64,000 nucleotides of DNA, taken from the NCBI RefSeq assembly GCF_024868665.1, contig NC_079905.1, positions 8,701,022-8,765,021 of the forward strand. The letters are read 5' to 3'. Source of the stretch: Triplophysa rosa (taxonomy: Eukaryota; Chordata; Actinopteri; Cypriniformes; Nemacheilidae). The notes under the pieces were generated by a model. The model was not told where the DNA came from. It saw only the letters and a program-made list of their open reading frames with translations, and did not search any database. Position 1 is the first letter of the stretch. Each line of letters begins with the position of its first letter. The position numbers and the translations under genes were made by a program. Shown here one piece after another: positions 1-11,885 of the stretch.

Positions 1-227
1 GTAAGACAAACGAGGGATAACGACATGGGGCAGGTGTGGGTAATGAAACACTCAGGGAAGGATAACGAGGAAACGAGAGGAATGGGGTCAATGACAAGAC
101 ACTGGAGAGAACGTACACCATTGTCAAATGGACAATAATATGTTTCTCTCCACACATAACCAAAGACTTTGTCATGGCTCTGCTACAGGACCAAGAAAAA
201 CATGACTAAGGAAGCAGAGCCATGACA
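1..227 (-). repeat. 3' LTR of the young element (partial)
   Basis: The 227 bases are identical to 1868-2094. It ends CCATGACA at 227, followed by the C-rich run that is the polypurine tract on the minus strand. The remainder of this LTR lies before the window. Confidence 0.85.
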
Positions 228-550
228 GAAGCCCCCCCTTTAATGAGCACCTCCAGGTGCTCACCAAGGGGTAGACGGACAAGACAAGGCAGACCGAGAC
301 AAAGACAAAAACCAGACAAACATGGTGAACATGACAAGGGGTAGACAGGACAACAAGACTACAGGACTGGGGTGGCAAACAAAAAAACAAACATGGGAGG
401 GGGGGTGGGCAAAACAAGAGTCATAGGGGGCAGTCCAAGGGGGTGGGGAAAGTCCCAGTCCCCGGCTGCGCTCGAGGGCGCTGAGTCCTGGGGGACTTAG
501 GAGAGTCCCGGGAGGGACAGTCTTTGAGCCCTGGGAGTCTCCCAGGGACC

Positions 551-693
551 GGCTGGAAGCCGGCTGGACAGGGCTTGACGCCGGCTGGAAGGCCGGCTGG
601 ACAGGGCTTGACGCCGGCTGGAAGGCCGGCTGGACAGGGCTTGACGCCGGCTGGAAGGCCGGCTGGGCAGGGCTTGAGCCGGCTGGACCGGCT
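551..693. repeat. 33-bp minisatellite inside the LTR element
   Basis: Three perfect 33-bp units (562-594, 595-627, 628-660) and a divergent fourth. The core CCGGCTGGA occurs twice per unit. On the minus strand each unit is exactly 11 codons (PAGLPAGVKPC), so copy number can change without shifting the frame. Confidence 0.9.
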
Positions 694-700
694 GGACGCC

Positions 701-817
701 GGCTGGATCACCGGCTGGACGCCGGCTGGATCACCGGACTGGACGCCGGCTGGATCACCGGACTGGACGCCGGCTGGATCACCGGACTGGACGCCGGCTG
801 GATCACCGGACTGGACG
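701..817. repeat. 24-bp minisatellite inside the LTR element
   Basis: A 23-bp unit (701-723), three perfect 24-bp units (724-747, 748-771, 772-795) and a partial one. It shares the core CCGGCTGGA with the 33-bp array. On the minus strand the 24-bp unit is 8 codons (PAGVQSGD). Degenerate copies continue to about 945. The single 23-bp unit shifts the frame between the two arrays. Confidence 0.9.
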
Positions 818-1538
818 ACAAGACTGGACACATGGACTGGACACAAGACTGGACACCGGCTGGCGCCGGACTGGACGCCGGCTGGACACGGACTGGACGC
901 CGGCTGGATCACGGACTGGATGCTGGACTGGACGCCGGCTGGACCGGAGTGGTAGCCAGCTGCATAGAACGGCAGTTCCCCCGTGACGCTCCTTCCTCCT
1001 TTTCCGCACCGCCCGGTCTGCAGCCATCTTTGGCGGACCCGTGGGGACCGGAGGTAGTTCAGCGTTGGGGAACCCCCAGACGTCGTCCCCGAGTCCTTCC
1101 CTCCCCACTCGCCACGGTCCCGCCAGGGGAACCGGAACCGTGGAGCTCCAGCCAGAGGGTACTGAGTCCCCCCGGGCAGCGGCAGCCAGGACGAGACCCC
1201 CCGGGACGCTCGACCGTGGAGCGAAGTTCCAAATGGAACCCCACTCCCGGGATCATCCCGGTTGGCCACGTACCTGACCATATCCGCGAACCCGAGAGGA
1301 GCCAGCAGCCTCTTCTCCGGCGGTGTGAGGCGCCGGGTGAGCAGCAGTTGAAGATCGTCTTCAACTCCACGTCATTGAACCCGGTCGCCTCTGCCACCGC
1401 CGAGAATGCTCTGGCGAACTCCTGGTCCCCATAACTCCCCTGACGGAACCCCAGTAGCAAGTGGGCTAGGCCGGATCGGGGAGACGCGCCTTGCCGTCCT
1501 TGGGAGCCGCCTGCTGGGTTTGATTGGTTCGGTCATTC

Positions 1539-2094
1539 TGTCACGGAATTGGCAGAAAGAACCCAATTGCAGGCAGCAGTGAAGGGGTTAACAAAACAAG
1601 ACTTTATTACACAAAACAAAACCCACGATGGGGGAAAACTGATAACAGGAAAACGGGACGAAGACTAACTTGCACTAAACTGAACTAAAACAACACTTGA
1701 CATAAACTAAACTCAAACACTTACTATGACTTGAAACAGCACGACAGGAACAGGCAATACCGGAACACACTGGACGAGCAACAAGACAACTGAATACAGC
1801 ACATAGCACACGCATACAGATACAATGACCGAACACAGGACAATGAAACATGAGGGTATTATATAGGGTAAGACAAACGAGGGATAACGACATGGGGCAG
1901 GTGTGGGTAATGAAACACTCAGGGAAGGATAACGAGGAAACGAGAGGAATGGGGTCAATGACAAGACACTGGAGAGAACGTACACCATTGTCAAATGGAC
2001 AATAATATGTTTCTCTCCACACATAACCAAAGACTTTGTCATGGCTCTGCTACAGGACCAAGAAAAACATGACTAAGGAAGCAGAGCCATGACA
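1539..2094 (-). repeat. 5' LTR of the young element (complete)
   Basis: A 556-bp LTR with TGTCACGG on the plus strand at the left and CCATGACA at the right. On the minus strand it has a TATA box at 1859-1865, a polyadenylation signal at 1603-1608, and a terminal stem: GTCATGGCTCTGC at 2038-2050 pairs with GCAGAGCCATGAC at 2081-2093. Confidence 0.85.
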
Positions 2095-3466
2095 ACAGGA
2101 TCAAATGAATAGAACTAGAGTCACTGTTATAGAAAAACAAACACGTTTGTGATTTTCTTCCTGCACTGTGAGCCGGCCCGTGTCGTTCAGTGATGGATTA
2201 AACGTTTCAGAAAATCCCGGTAAAGATGGAGATTAAGCATGGCTTCACTTCCCTTATTTTCCTTTGTGTAGTCAGGGTTGTTACTCTCCCGTAGTGTTAT
2301 AGTTCATGTTTTGGCTGGGTTTTTTGCTTCTGTAATTATGTCCAGTGCCTTGGCTGAAAGGTTTCTATTGTTTACACCGGGCACGGTTCCTAGAGTGCGG
2401 TCTGCGGGAATGCATTTTCATTTTGTTATCATTTTATCCTGGTTATCAAATCTAATCTAAAAATCATTTGAAGATGGCTGTTTGCAGCCATTCCGATGCT
2501 GTCCTCTTTTCGAGTTATTCGAAAACACAATATAATACACAAAAAAGGTATGACAATGGAGTTCTCATGTTGTGCTTTAGTAAATACTTTGGGATGTGTA
2601 TTGTTTTGTGGCTCTGGGATATCAGTGAAGCAATCTGCACTCATGCACTTATTCTTCTGCATTACAGTATATTAGTCTAAAGTCATTAGCATGTTATTTT
2701 GTGCTGATTGCTTCCATAGCATTCAGGCTGATTAACATATTAATGTCCGTTGTGAATTAATTTATGCTTGAATTAGATTAACAGAATTTGATGCAAATGA
2801 TTCTTCAGACTCTAGTGCAATTATGGCACGATAATGAGTGGAAGATAGAGCCCTCCTAAACAACAGACACGTATAAATGTTTATAAAAATCACTTTAAAC
2901 TATTACAGTACATTAGTTAAACTATAATAATGACATTTGCCATAAATTAATTACTATGGTAACAGGACTCATCATCAAGAAATAATGTTTGGATAAGTCT
3001 TTCTTGAAGTTTAAGGGTAGAGACTGTTTAAATGTTTGTTTTAATAGATACAGTTAATATACAGTCAATGTTATTTATTCTATTTTGATAAATAGTTTAT
3101 TTGTAATTTATTGTAGTTCAATTGTATATTTATTTATTATATATATATTTAATTTATTTCACATTATTTTTAGATATAATACTTGTATATAATATATAAT
3201 ATACGTATAAATATTAAAGCTGCAATCCATAACTTTTGCCTTTGTATATCTATACCCCTGTTTAAAACATACAATTGCAGGTGACTTTATATACAGTACT
3301 CTATTTATGGGCTGGTGTCAAATTGAGTAAATCTGACATTTGCTGTAAAATATAAATGTATCAGCTCAACTATAAAATAAAAAAATTATTATAAGCTCAC
3401 ATTTTTTCTGTATAACACAAAATAATATTTTGAGAAATGTCTCTAATGTTGTTTGCTACCTGAGTG

Positions 3467-3510
3467 ATGAAAGAATTGTCATTTTTGGGTGAACTGTCTC
3501 TTTGAGGTAA
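3467..3510. repeat. MITE end fragment
   Basis: The sequence tttttgggtgaactgtctct matches the right end of the TTAA MITE family found throughout the window. The rest of the element is absent or too decayed to see. Confidence 0.45.
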
Positions 3511-4149
3511 GGAAACAAGTGGAAGACAGTTTTGAACAATGATTTAATAACTTGCTCAATAACAATTTATTTTTAACCAAAGTAGTTAAGATGTAATATT
3601 AATATTTTATGTAAAAGTTGAGAAATGTATGTATATAGTTTGAAACAGTTTGAAGGGATCATACACAATCAGAAAAAAAAAACTTTTTAGAACCCTCGGC
3701 CAGACTCTGCTTGGTAGCCAATGAGATACCGTGGCATCTCCCGCTCCGAGTGCAGGCACATCTCAAGGTCAACAAACCGTTACAAATGACCAGGTGTTGC
3801 CACCGGCACCCTCATCTCTTAAATCTGGAGTGTGCAGAGGCGAGGTGACAAACAAAACCGAACCCACTCTGTCATCCATCCAACAGCAGGACTTTCTGAG
3901 AGAAACGGCAGAACTCTATTGTTATTGATTGCTCGGGAAAGTGTCCTAGATCTCGGTGTGAAACCATGACTCAGTAAAGCGACAAAGAAAGGACCAGGCT
4001 TTTCAATTATATGTCTCCGTTGTGAATAGATCATTCAGAAATGTGCATCTGGGGCCCCACCACAAGACAGAGAAAACAGAACACGCATCTACCCGGTCAT
4101 CACAACCCTGATAATGCTGAACCATTTGTATGTATTTGAATCAGGCACG

Positions 4150-6000
4150 TCATTTCTGTTTCCTTTATTTAACCAGGAAGAGACTCATTGAGATTAAAAA
4201 TCTCTTTTTCAAGAGTGTCCTGGCCAAGATAGGCAGCAGTACAACCATACATACATACAGACATAAAATACACAAAAATAATAATAACATAAACCAACTG
4301 AAAAGTAGCAATCCTTTAAAGTCAACCACAATCCATAACACATCAGGCAAAACATCTACAGTCAGATGTGGGTGCCTCCAAGTCAGTTAACATCCTCTTA
4401 AAAGCTTCCAATGAGATCAGCTTATTTAGTTTCATGTATTTCTGTAACTTGTTCCATGTAGAGGGAGCAGCATACTTAAATGCCTTTTTTCCCAATTCAG
4501 TTCTAACCTTTGGAACAGACAGAAGGAAAAGATCCTGGGAACGAAGATTGTAAGTCCCGATATTTTTTACACTGATGTAGGTCAGAAGGTAGGATGGAAG
4601 TAGACCTAAAATAGCCTTGTATATGAAGATATACCAGTGTTGAAGTCTCTGCATTGATAGAGAAGGCCATCCAACACGTTCGTATAGTTCACAATGGTGA
4701 GTGAGGACTTTAAAACCAGTGATGAACCTTAGAGCTCCATGGTATACAGTGTCCAGTGCATGTAAACTTTGAGACGAAGCATGCATGTATAAAACATCAC
4801 CATAATCAAGTATAGACATAAAAGTGGCAGCAACCAGCCTCTTTCAAGATTCATACGAAAGGCAGAATTTGATTCTGAAATAAAATCCTAGTTTAAGTTT
4901 CAATCTTTTTGCTAGCTGCTGAATTTAGAAACACGTTCAATCTTCGTACCCTGGGAAGTGAGGATTGAAGGCAGATTTGATTTGGATTTCATATTTGAAA
5001 AAAGCATGACTTTTGTTTTTTCAGCATTTAAAACAAGTTTTAAATAATAAAGATTCTGTTGAAGCATGTTAAAATCGAGTTGTAATTGGGAGAGGGCCTG
5101 GTCTGTGGTTGGTGCTGAACAATACAGTACAGTGTCATCTGCATAAAAATGAAAATTTCCTTTAGACACGTCACTATCAATGTTATTTATATAGAGGATA
5201 AAAAGCAGTGGCCCCAAGACTGACCCCTGAGGCATGCTTTTTGTTATTTTGAGATAGCGAGAGGCGTTGCTCTCCGCCTGCACACACTGAGTTCTGTCTG
5301 TAAGATAATTATCAAACCAGCTGACAGTTTGTTCAGAAAGTCCAGCCCTACACAGTCTGTGCTTAAGCACTGTGTGGTCCACTATATCAAATGCCTTAGA
5401 GAGGTCAATAAAAATTGCTGCACAATGCTGCTTGTTATCTATAGATTAAATAAAATCATTTAAAACCTTAAGAGCTGCCGATGTTGTACTATGCCTTTTT
5501 CTAAAACTAGATTGGAAGTCCGATAAAACATTTTTATTGTTAAAAAATCCTTTAATTGATTACTGACAAGGGACTCTAAAACCTTGACCAGAACAGACAA
5601 TTTAGAAATCGGTCTGTAGTTATTTAAGATAGAAGGGTCACCACCTTTTAACAGGGGAATCACAAAGGCTGATTTCCAGATGGATTGATTGACATTTGTG
5701 TTCAAGCATGGATTAAATTATTAGTTAAAGGCATGGCAATAAGATTTGTTGCTATCTTTAAAAAGTAGGGATCCAATTTATCAGGGCCTGCAGATTTTGT
5801 AGTGACTAGAAGAGTCCAAACCAAAAGTCTCCACTATAGGTGAACACTCATTATGAGCATTGAGTGACTCAAATAAAAATCCTGAGGCTATGAATTGTTC
5901 ATTAAAACAGCGAAGGTAGTATTTTCTAGATTTAGATTTGTGTTCTCCATCCTCTAAGCAAAGGAACCATCTCTGGTGAAAGCAAGTTTAACACAACACA
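4150..6000 (-). mobile_element. Decayed non-LTR retrotransposon (LINE) with RT domain
   Basis: A minus-strand relic of a LINE polymerase. From its 5' side: 5460-5705 carries a KGGDPSILNNYRPIS segment (RT N-terminal fingers). 4912-5382 carries PQGSVLGPLLFILYIN and the YADD catalytic motif at 5134-5145. 4343-4819 carries the C-terminal ILDYGDVLYM...RSQDLF stretch typical of L2/CR1/Jockey-like elements. Stops and frame breaks separate the three parts, so it is dead. The 3' end near 4150-4230 has the 'GGTTAAATAAAGG' type tail (reverse strand) common in teleost LINEs. The endonuclease part is missing, as in most 5'-truncated copies. The clade is uncertain. Confidence 0.85.
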
Positions 6001-6642
6001 CTTTTCTTCCTACAGTACGTTCTGAGTGACAAGTCTGGATACTGTGATCAACAGAGTGTAGAGAATTGATCTGTTCCAACAAGATCCTGTAAACCTGTTT
6101 ACAATCCTCTCAGCACCCTACACATCAAGCCCAGCACTGAAGCCTGTACAACAGCAAAAACAAACAGCCATACCAGAGGATGGAACAGCCTAAGTGATTA
6201 AAGTTAAATGTGTTGTGATTTTTTTGGATTTGGAGCGGGTTCGCAGCGGAAGGGATGAGGGAGGCGAGCCGGTGGGATTCGGCAGCTGGGATAGCGACAG
6301 AGAAAAGTGAAAACATAGACAGCAGGACAATACAAGCATGACGGCTGCGTGAGCGACCGATACGTCTTAGACTTGATTCACTCATCGGTGCTTAAAATAT
6401 TCATTAGGCTGTTCATTTTGGGTGGAATGAGGTTGGCTGTAAATGATCTTGATGTGTCTGGACAGTATGTCAGAAGAATGGAGATGGCTTTTGTGCTGTT
6501 GGTTTTTCTAGAGCCTCGCATCTTGGATACACAGGGCTTCTTTTGCTGTAAAGATGCATGCATTTTGCTGTAAAGGTCCAATTTTAAATTGGGATGGGGT
6601 GTAGAGTCTGTCAATAAAAGGAAAGTCCCCTTAAAGTTTGTG

Positions 6643-7053
6643 TTAAAGGAAGAGTTCACCCGAAAAATCCTCAATTACTGTCCCTCAAGTTGTTCCAAAT
6701 CTGTATTTTTTTGTTTTGTTCTGATGAACACAGAGAAAGATATTTGGAAGAATGCTTGTAACTAAACAGTTCTTGGCCACCATTGACTACCATAGTAGGA
6801 AAAAATGCATTTATAAATTTCTTAGTTCTGTTGAACACAAAAGAAGATATTATAAAGAATGTAGAAAAGCAAACCGTTCTGGGGCACTTTTGACTACCAT
6901 TGTAATTGTTCCTACTAGGGTAGTCAAATGTGGCCAAGAACTGTTTGGCTACAAGCATTCTTCCAAATATCTTTTCTCTGGGTTCATCAGAACAAACTCG
7001 AGGGTGAGTAAATGATAACAGAATTTTTATTTTTGGGTGAACTATCCCTTTAA
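6643..7053. mobile_element. Palindromic TTAA MITE, long subtype
   Basis: Begins TTAAAGGAAGAGTTCACCC and ends GGGTGAACTATCCCTTTAA. Arms of about 70 bp at 6717-6795 and 6915-6995 are inverted copies, with a second imperfect hairpin between them. It resembles the Angel-type MITEs of cyprinids; that name is from memory. No coding capacity. Confidence 0.8.
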
Positions 7054-7406
7054 AGACTATTTATTTCCTTTTATTTCCTGTCCAATGAAAATCTGCACTT
7101 ATAACATGATTGCATGGCTTTGATTGTATTTAACATTCGCTCAGTACAATATGTACTCATTCCTGTCACTGTTTACAAGAAGATCAACTCTTAGGGGAAC
7201 CGTTATCATTTTCTGCAACAGATTATATATAGTCATCATCCCTAAACAAGTGGCGCGTGGTGCAGGTTGTCTGTGACCAATGCCTGGGCCATAGTACGGA
7301 GCTTTGTTTATTATTCATAGAACTATAATACTTAATCATACATTCTGTCATGCTGCATGATTAGAGAGGCCCTCTGGCTGAGCAACCTTTGGGAAATTTG
7401 AAAAAC

Positions 7407-7408
<2 letters not shown>

Positions 7409-7452
<44 letters not shown>
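7409..7452. repeat. (AG)22 microsatellite
   Basis: 44 bases of uninterrupted AG dinucleotide. Confidence 0.98.
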
Positions 7453-7453
<1 letters not shown>

Positions 7454-7641
7454 AGTGTAATCCATTACAATCCGTTCCTCTTTGGGGAATTAGGCCTCTT
7501 ATATGACACACGCGAATGGTGCTTATGTTGGGATTTACTACTGTCACCCTCTCTAAAATATTGCATCAGATGGGTGGCTTTTCCTGTTTGATAAGGTGAT
7601 GTTAGACAGACATTTTGGTCACACAGACGTATAGACATGTG

Positions 7642-7902
7642 TTAAAGGGATGGTTCACCCTAAAGTGAGCATTCTTTCATCAGTTACTCACCCTCATGTC
7701 ATTCCAAATCTGTATGACTTGCTTTCTTCTGCAGAACACAAATGAATATAATTTGAAGAACATTGGTAACCAAACAACATTGGGGCCCCATTGACTTCCA
7801 TTGAATGGAACCACAAAGGGATTTCTCAAAATATAGGTTTTGAATTGTATAGGGGTAAATAAATTATGACAAAATTCATTTTTGGGTCAACTATACCTTT
7901 AA
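7642..7902. mobile_element. TTAA MITE, short subtype
   Basis: Begins TTAAAGGGATGGTTCACCC and ends GGGTCAACTATACCTTTAA. Internal CATTCCAAATCTGTATGACT and TTCTGCAGAACACAAA segments are shared with the copies at 50764, 56395 and 60170. Confidence 0.8.
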
Positions 7903-7987
7903 TAAATCGTGTTGTGCCATCTAAAGTATTAATGCCTTATTAATACTAGAGCAAAACCTACATTGTTAGTGAGTTACTGGGATTTTG

Positions 7988-8509
7988 TTAAAGGGATATT
8001 TCATAGGCAAATCAAAATTTCCCCATGTTTTACTCACCCCCAAGGCATCCTGACTGAATATGACTTTCTTCATGAAGAAAAAGGCAGTCGAAGTTATAAT
8101 ACCACGTATCATTTTTCTTCCAAGCGATAGAATGGGAGTGAATGGGCGTTGACTTTTTGAAGCTCCAAAAAGTGCATCCATCGATCAAAGAACTGCTCGA
8201 CGCGGCTCTGTGGTCTTAACAAAGGTCTTCTGAAGCGAATTGGTGCGTTTGTTTAAGAGATATATCCATATTGACAGCGCTATTAACAGTGATGTCTAGC
8301 TTCCGTTATCCCTCGGCTGCACGTGAATCTTTGATTTGATCTTTGAAAAAGTTGAAGTCCATTCACTCCCATTCTACCGCTTGGAAGTAAAATGATAAGT
8401 GCTATTATAACTTCGACTGCATTATTCTTCAAGAAGGAAGTCATTTTCATGCCTTGAGGGTTAGTAAAACATGGGGAAATGTTGATATGCCTTTGAAATA
8501 TCCCTTTAA
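7988..8509. mobile_element. 522-bp palindromic TTAA element, second family
   Basis: Ends TTAAAGGGATATTTCA and TGAAATATCCCTTTAA are inverted. CCCCATGTTTTACT (left) matches AGTAAAACATGGGG (right), and ATTCACTCCCATTCTA (right) mirrors TAGAATGGGAGTGAAT (left). It shares only the TTAA ends with the GTTCACCC family. No coding frame. Confidence 0.8.
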
Positions 8510-8760
8510 TGGCATAGTTCACCCAAAAACAAAAATTCTGTAACAATTAACTTACCCGCTTGATTTTTTAAACCTGTATGACTTTCTTGCTTCTACAAAA
8601 CACAAAAGAAGATATTTTAAAGAATGTTGGTAACCAAAACCGCTCTGGCCCCCATTGACTTCTATTGTGTGGATACAAAACCAATGCAAGTCAAATAGGA
8701 TGGTTTTCGATAACCAACATTCTTCAAAATGTCTTTTGTGTTTTGCAGAAGAACGAAAGT
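8510..8760. mobile_element. TTAA MITE missing its right end
   Basis: It starts directly at the end of the previous element with GTTCACCCAAAAACAAAAAT and contains inverted segments around GAATGTTGGTAACC (8620s) and GGTT-TCGATAACCAACATTC (8705-8725). The right TIR is not recognisable. Confidence 0.65.
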
Positions 8761-11700
8761 GTCTAACATATAGTAATAGTTGGCGTAAGCTATACAGTAT
8801 AATTTTTAAACACATGTATGCTAAGCTCGTCACTTGGCTGAAATGTTTCTAATGGTTTAAAAAACATTTCAATTTTAAGACATATGTCTGTATGTTTGAA
8901 ATTAGTTTATTGGAGGAAAATACTTTTCTTTAATTATAAAACAAATGTTTATTTAAAAAGATGTTTTTAAATACATGAAGAAAAAACAGCAGTCATTCTT
9001 GTGACAATATAGTTCTGAATGGGAGTGTATATTGGAGACACAAGTGAAAAACGAACCAAAAGTCTAATATTACATTTCAATCAAGCTTTTCACTCTGACA
9101 TTAAACTGCTGTTTCAGTCACATTCACACGGGTATCACCGCTTCGCCCTGTGCTTCATATACAAAGTAACGAATAAGCACAAAACAAATAGAAAAACCTC
9201 TTTGAATCATGTGCTTGCCAAACTCAAATGACATTTGTCATCATGCATTGCTCACTGTAAATACAAGCGTTATTGAAATGGCTTTTGGGGGTGTTGGATA
9301 CCAAGCCAGCGGTGAAATATGCTTCCGAGTAAAAGCATTGCGAGGTCATTACCCAGCACGAGAGGTTCATTTATTCTCCAGTATGCCACACCGCCTTCCT
9401 TCCTCCCTTCCAATCTGATCCTCAAAATGGAGGTTTTGGTCGTGGGCCAAACGCGATATTCATGTGGAAATGTGACCGGCGTGCGAGATGTCTGGATGTG
9501 GTTGTCTCATTTACATAAGCTCCGTAGACTCTAACACAGCAAATTTTTCAGAGTAACCGAATTATTGGCTCTACTGACACAGCAGCGGTGACAAAGTGTG
9601 CAGCATTCACACGGCACACGCAATTATAAGAACTAGCCCAAGTAATCCTGTCCGTCTAGTTATCTACCTAGTTATCTACCTATCGCTCCGATGCTTTTTC
9701 CCACGTGCCCGAGAGGTCCGGCCAGTCAAGCGTAGAAATAATGAATATAGCCACCGCTCCGCCTTTTTCTGTGTACTTCATCTGTTGTTTCTGCCCGTGT
9801 CCGCCGAGCGTGGTTGTGCACAAAAAAGCACCTTGCTGTTCATAAAGAGACCGCTCCCTCCCACCAAGCTGAGATGGATAAAATATGGCTCACATGGTGC
9901 CATGGGGTGGAGAGGCCTTGACTCTGTGTAGCGAAGAACAAGGGGAGAGAGCACCACGGAGAGGGGGAGGGAGGAGTGCAGGGAAGAAGGGGTGCTTTGC
10001 CACGAAGGAGTGCCCGTGGAGAACACTGATTACTTACTTTCAAAACATCAGTTTGATGGAGAGACGCGAGCGGCTCCCCAGCGGCCTCCCATTCGTCTGA
10101 ACCACGGCTGTTTGTGATTGATGAGGCTTCCGTCGGTGTGAGACCCATGCTGTATAGAGCCTGCTTTCCTCTCTCTCTCTCTCCTAATAGCTCTACCACA
10201 TTCTTTTTCTCTATTTTTAGTGCCCCACCATGTGAGCTCAGGTAAATAGGAGACTGATGAAGTTCAAAACAAATCTCGAAATTATTCTTAGAAATAGTTA
10301 CGGTATGCGTTTATCTCTTTGCAACTAGGGTTTGGAAATATTTTAAATGTTCACTATATATTTGCAATGATTTTGCTGGCATTTTAAAATTAAGGAACAT
10401 TCTGAATATTTTGATGATAAAATGATTATGAAACGACCCCAGAGACAGAAATGCAGAGTGTTCATATCAATTCAATTTTATTTGTGCTTTCTCAGTTTTA
10501 ATTGTTGCAACGTAACTTTACGTTGTAATAAAAAAATATGAATAAATCAAATAAAGACATTATATGGTTTTAAAATACATCATTTTTATCACATTATACG
10601 TAACATTTTGGTATGTTTTTGTCTATGCAATGTACATTGATGAAACTTACTTGAAAAAACACTATATGTTGGATTGTCAGAAGATGTCAATTGTTTAATT
10701 GAATTATATTATTTATATTGTTATTTTTACAACGTTATTTCAATGTTATGTTGCGTATTTCCAACTGTTTATTTATTTGAGAGCTCTTCCAGGGAACATA
10801 CAAAGACACACATTGTTTATTGGACATTGAGATTTTAAGCAATCACAAACAGTAGTTTTCTGTTCAAATAGTGCTCGTAATGTCCTTATAGACTGCCAGG
10901 GATGCATGATGTCCGGGTGGACCCAAAATAATGGGTTAGAGCCTTTTGTCCAATGAACATGGATTTGTGCTCTATAACAATCAAGCATTCAGGTATTTGC
11001 CATAGACTTGCATTCGCACGGCTTCAGTATGGCTCTGTGAGGCATAACTACAATGACATGTATGGACAAGAGAAAATAAATGGTTGTGCCGCATAAGCAA
11101 ATATTTTATTGTTTTCACAAAAAAAACATTAAAATGCACAAGATTGTAAAAGGTATCATGGAAAGAATAGGAATTTTTGGATGCTTCTCATGCAGTTGTG
11201 TGTGTGTGTGTTTGGGTGTGCACACTGCCACCTGTCTTAATTAGAGGCTAGACAATTAAGACAGATTTCCTGGTTAAGGAACATGCTAACGGCTGTCATT
11301 TGGTAATAATGAATCTCTCCTAATTTTGCACAGAATCACTAAGAGCTATTGATCTGAAAAGCAACGTGACTCACATGGCAAAAGCTTAAAAGCTTACCAA
11401 ATCCATTGCAGTCTCCTGTATTTCCTTTCCTCGTAAAGAAGTCTCTGTTTTCTTTGTCTCTATCCCTCCATTTGAAGTTTTTTCTTTCTAAAAGTCAATG
11501 TGTTTTGGAATCTGCTATGTTCAGGTGTATTGATTCTGCTGGGTCATCGCATGCGTCTCAGCCATAGTACGGTGGCGTGTTTGAAGTTATTAGATCTGTG
11601 AAGTCCATCTCTGGTTGCTTTGATGACCAGGAGTTTTGTCTTTGTATTCTTTGTCGCATTACATAGGCTCATAGAGATTGAAGGTCTTTGTTAATGCGTA

Positions 11701-11885
11701 GATACAGAAAGAGCTTTATAAGTTTATTGTACTCTTAGTACTGTAAAGCTTTATCTTAATTTTTATCATTGCTTTTCTACATTTTGTTTACCTAAAGGCC
11801 AGATTTACTTAATTAAAAGCGCCTTGTCAATAAATCACCCAGTGAAATTTCCACTTCCATTTTTTACAACTCCGCCCTTACTCTA

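Larger units (their letters stand above)
421..1460 (-). pseudogene. Broken gag-like frame of the LTR element
   Basis: Two overlapping minus-strand frames (1460 down to about 1340, then about 1340 down to 421) look like one ancestral protein. The first has an RQGS...FARAF...ATGFND stretch like the gag-type proteins of fish LTR elements; the second continues with a YVAN motif and then a proline/alanine/glycine repeat tail. The join needs a single frame change near 1340, so the protein is not intact here. No zinc knuckle or protease motif was seen. Calling it gag is by resemblance only. I give no reconstruction. Confidence 0.5.
1..2094 (-). mobile_element. Young LTR retroelement, minus orientation, non-autonomous
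   Basis: Two direct LTR copies (1-227, cut by the window start, and 1539-2094) flank a 1.3 kb GC-rich internal region. By eye 1-227 and 1868-2094 are identical at every base, so insertion was recent. Orientation is minus. A purine run (reverse complement of the C/T run at 231-241) lies next to the LTR at 227. In the 1539-2094 LTR the reverse strand has a TATATAA box (1859-1865) and AATAAA (1603-1608) in U3-to-U5 order. LTRs start TG and end CA. No reverse transcriptase, integrase or protease can be fitted in the internal region; only a broken gag-like frame is present, so it must have been mobilised in trans. I recognise no tRNA primer site next to 1538. Confidence 0.85.

Noticed and set aside
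551..817. CRISPR-like regular repeats
   Set aside because: Units are directly tandem with no unique spacers, in a vertebrate LTR element; this is a minisatellite.
524..955. 143-codon + strand frame of WTPAGSPD-type repeats
   Set aside because: It is the antisense reading of the minisatellites in a minus-oriented element.
3731..3928. 65-codon open frame, serine/proline-rich, + strand
   Set aside because: No splice sites fit it to csmd3, no domain resemblance, and composition is consistent with chance.
9840..10199. 119-codon minus-strand frame in a GC-richer patch
   Set aside because: Low-complexity SLPLSL-type sequence; no promoter, splice or homology support.
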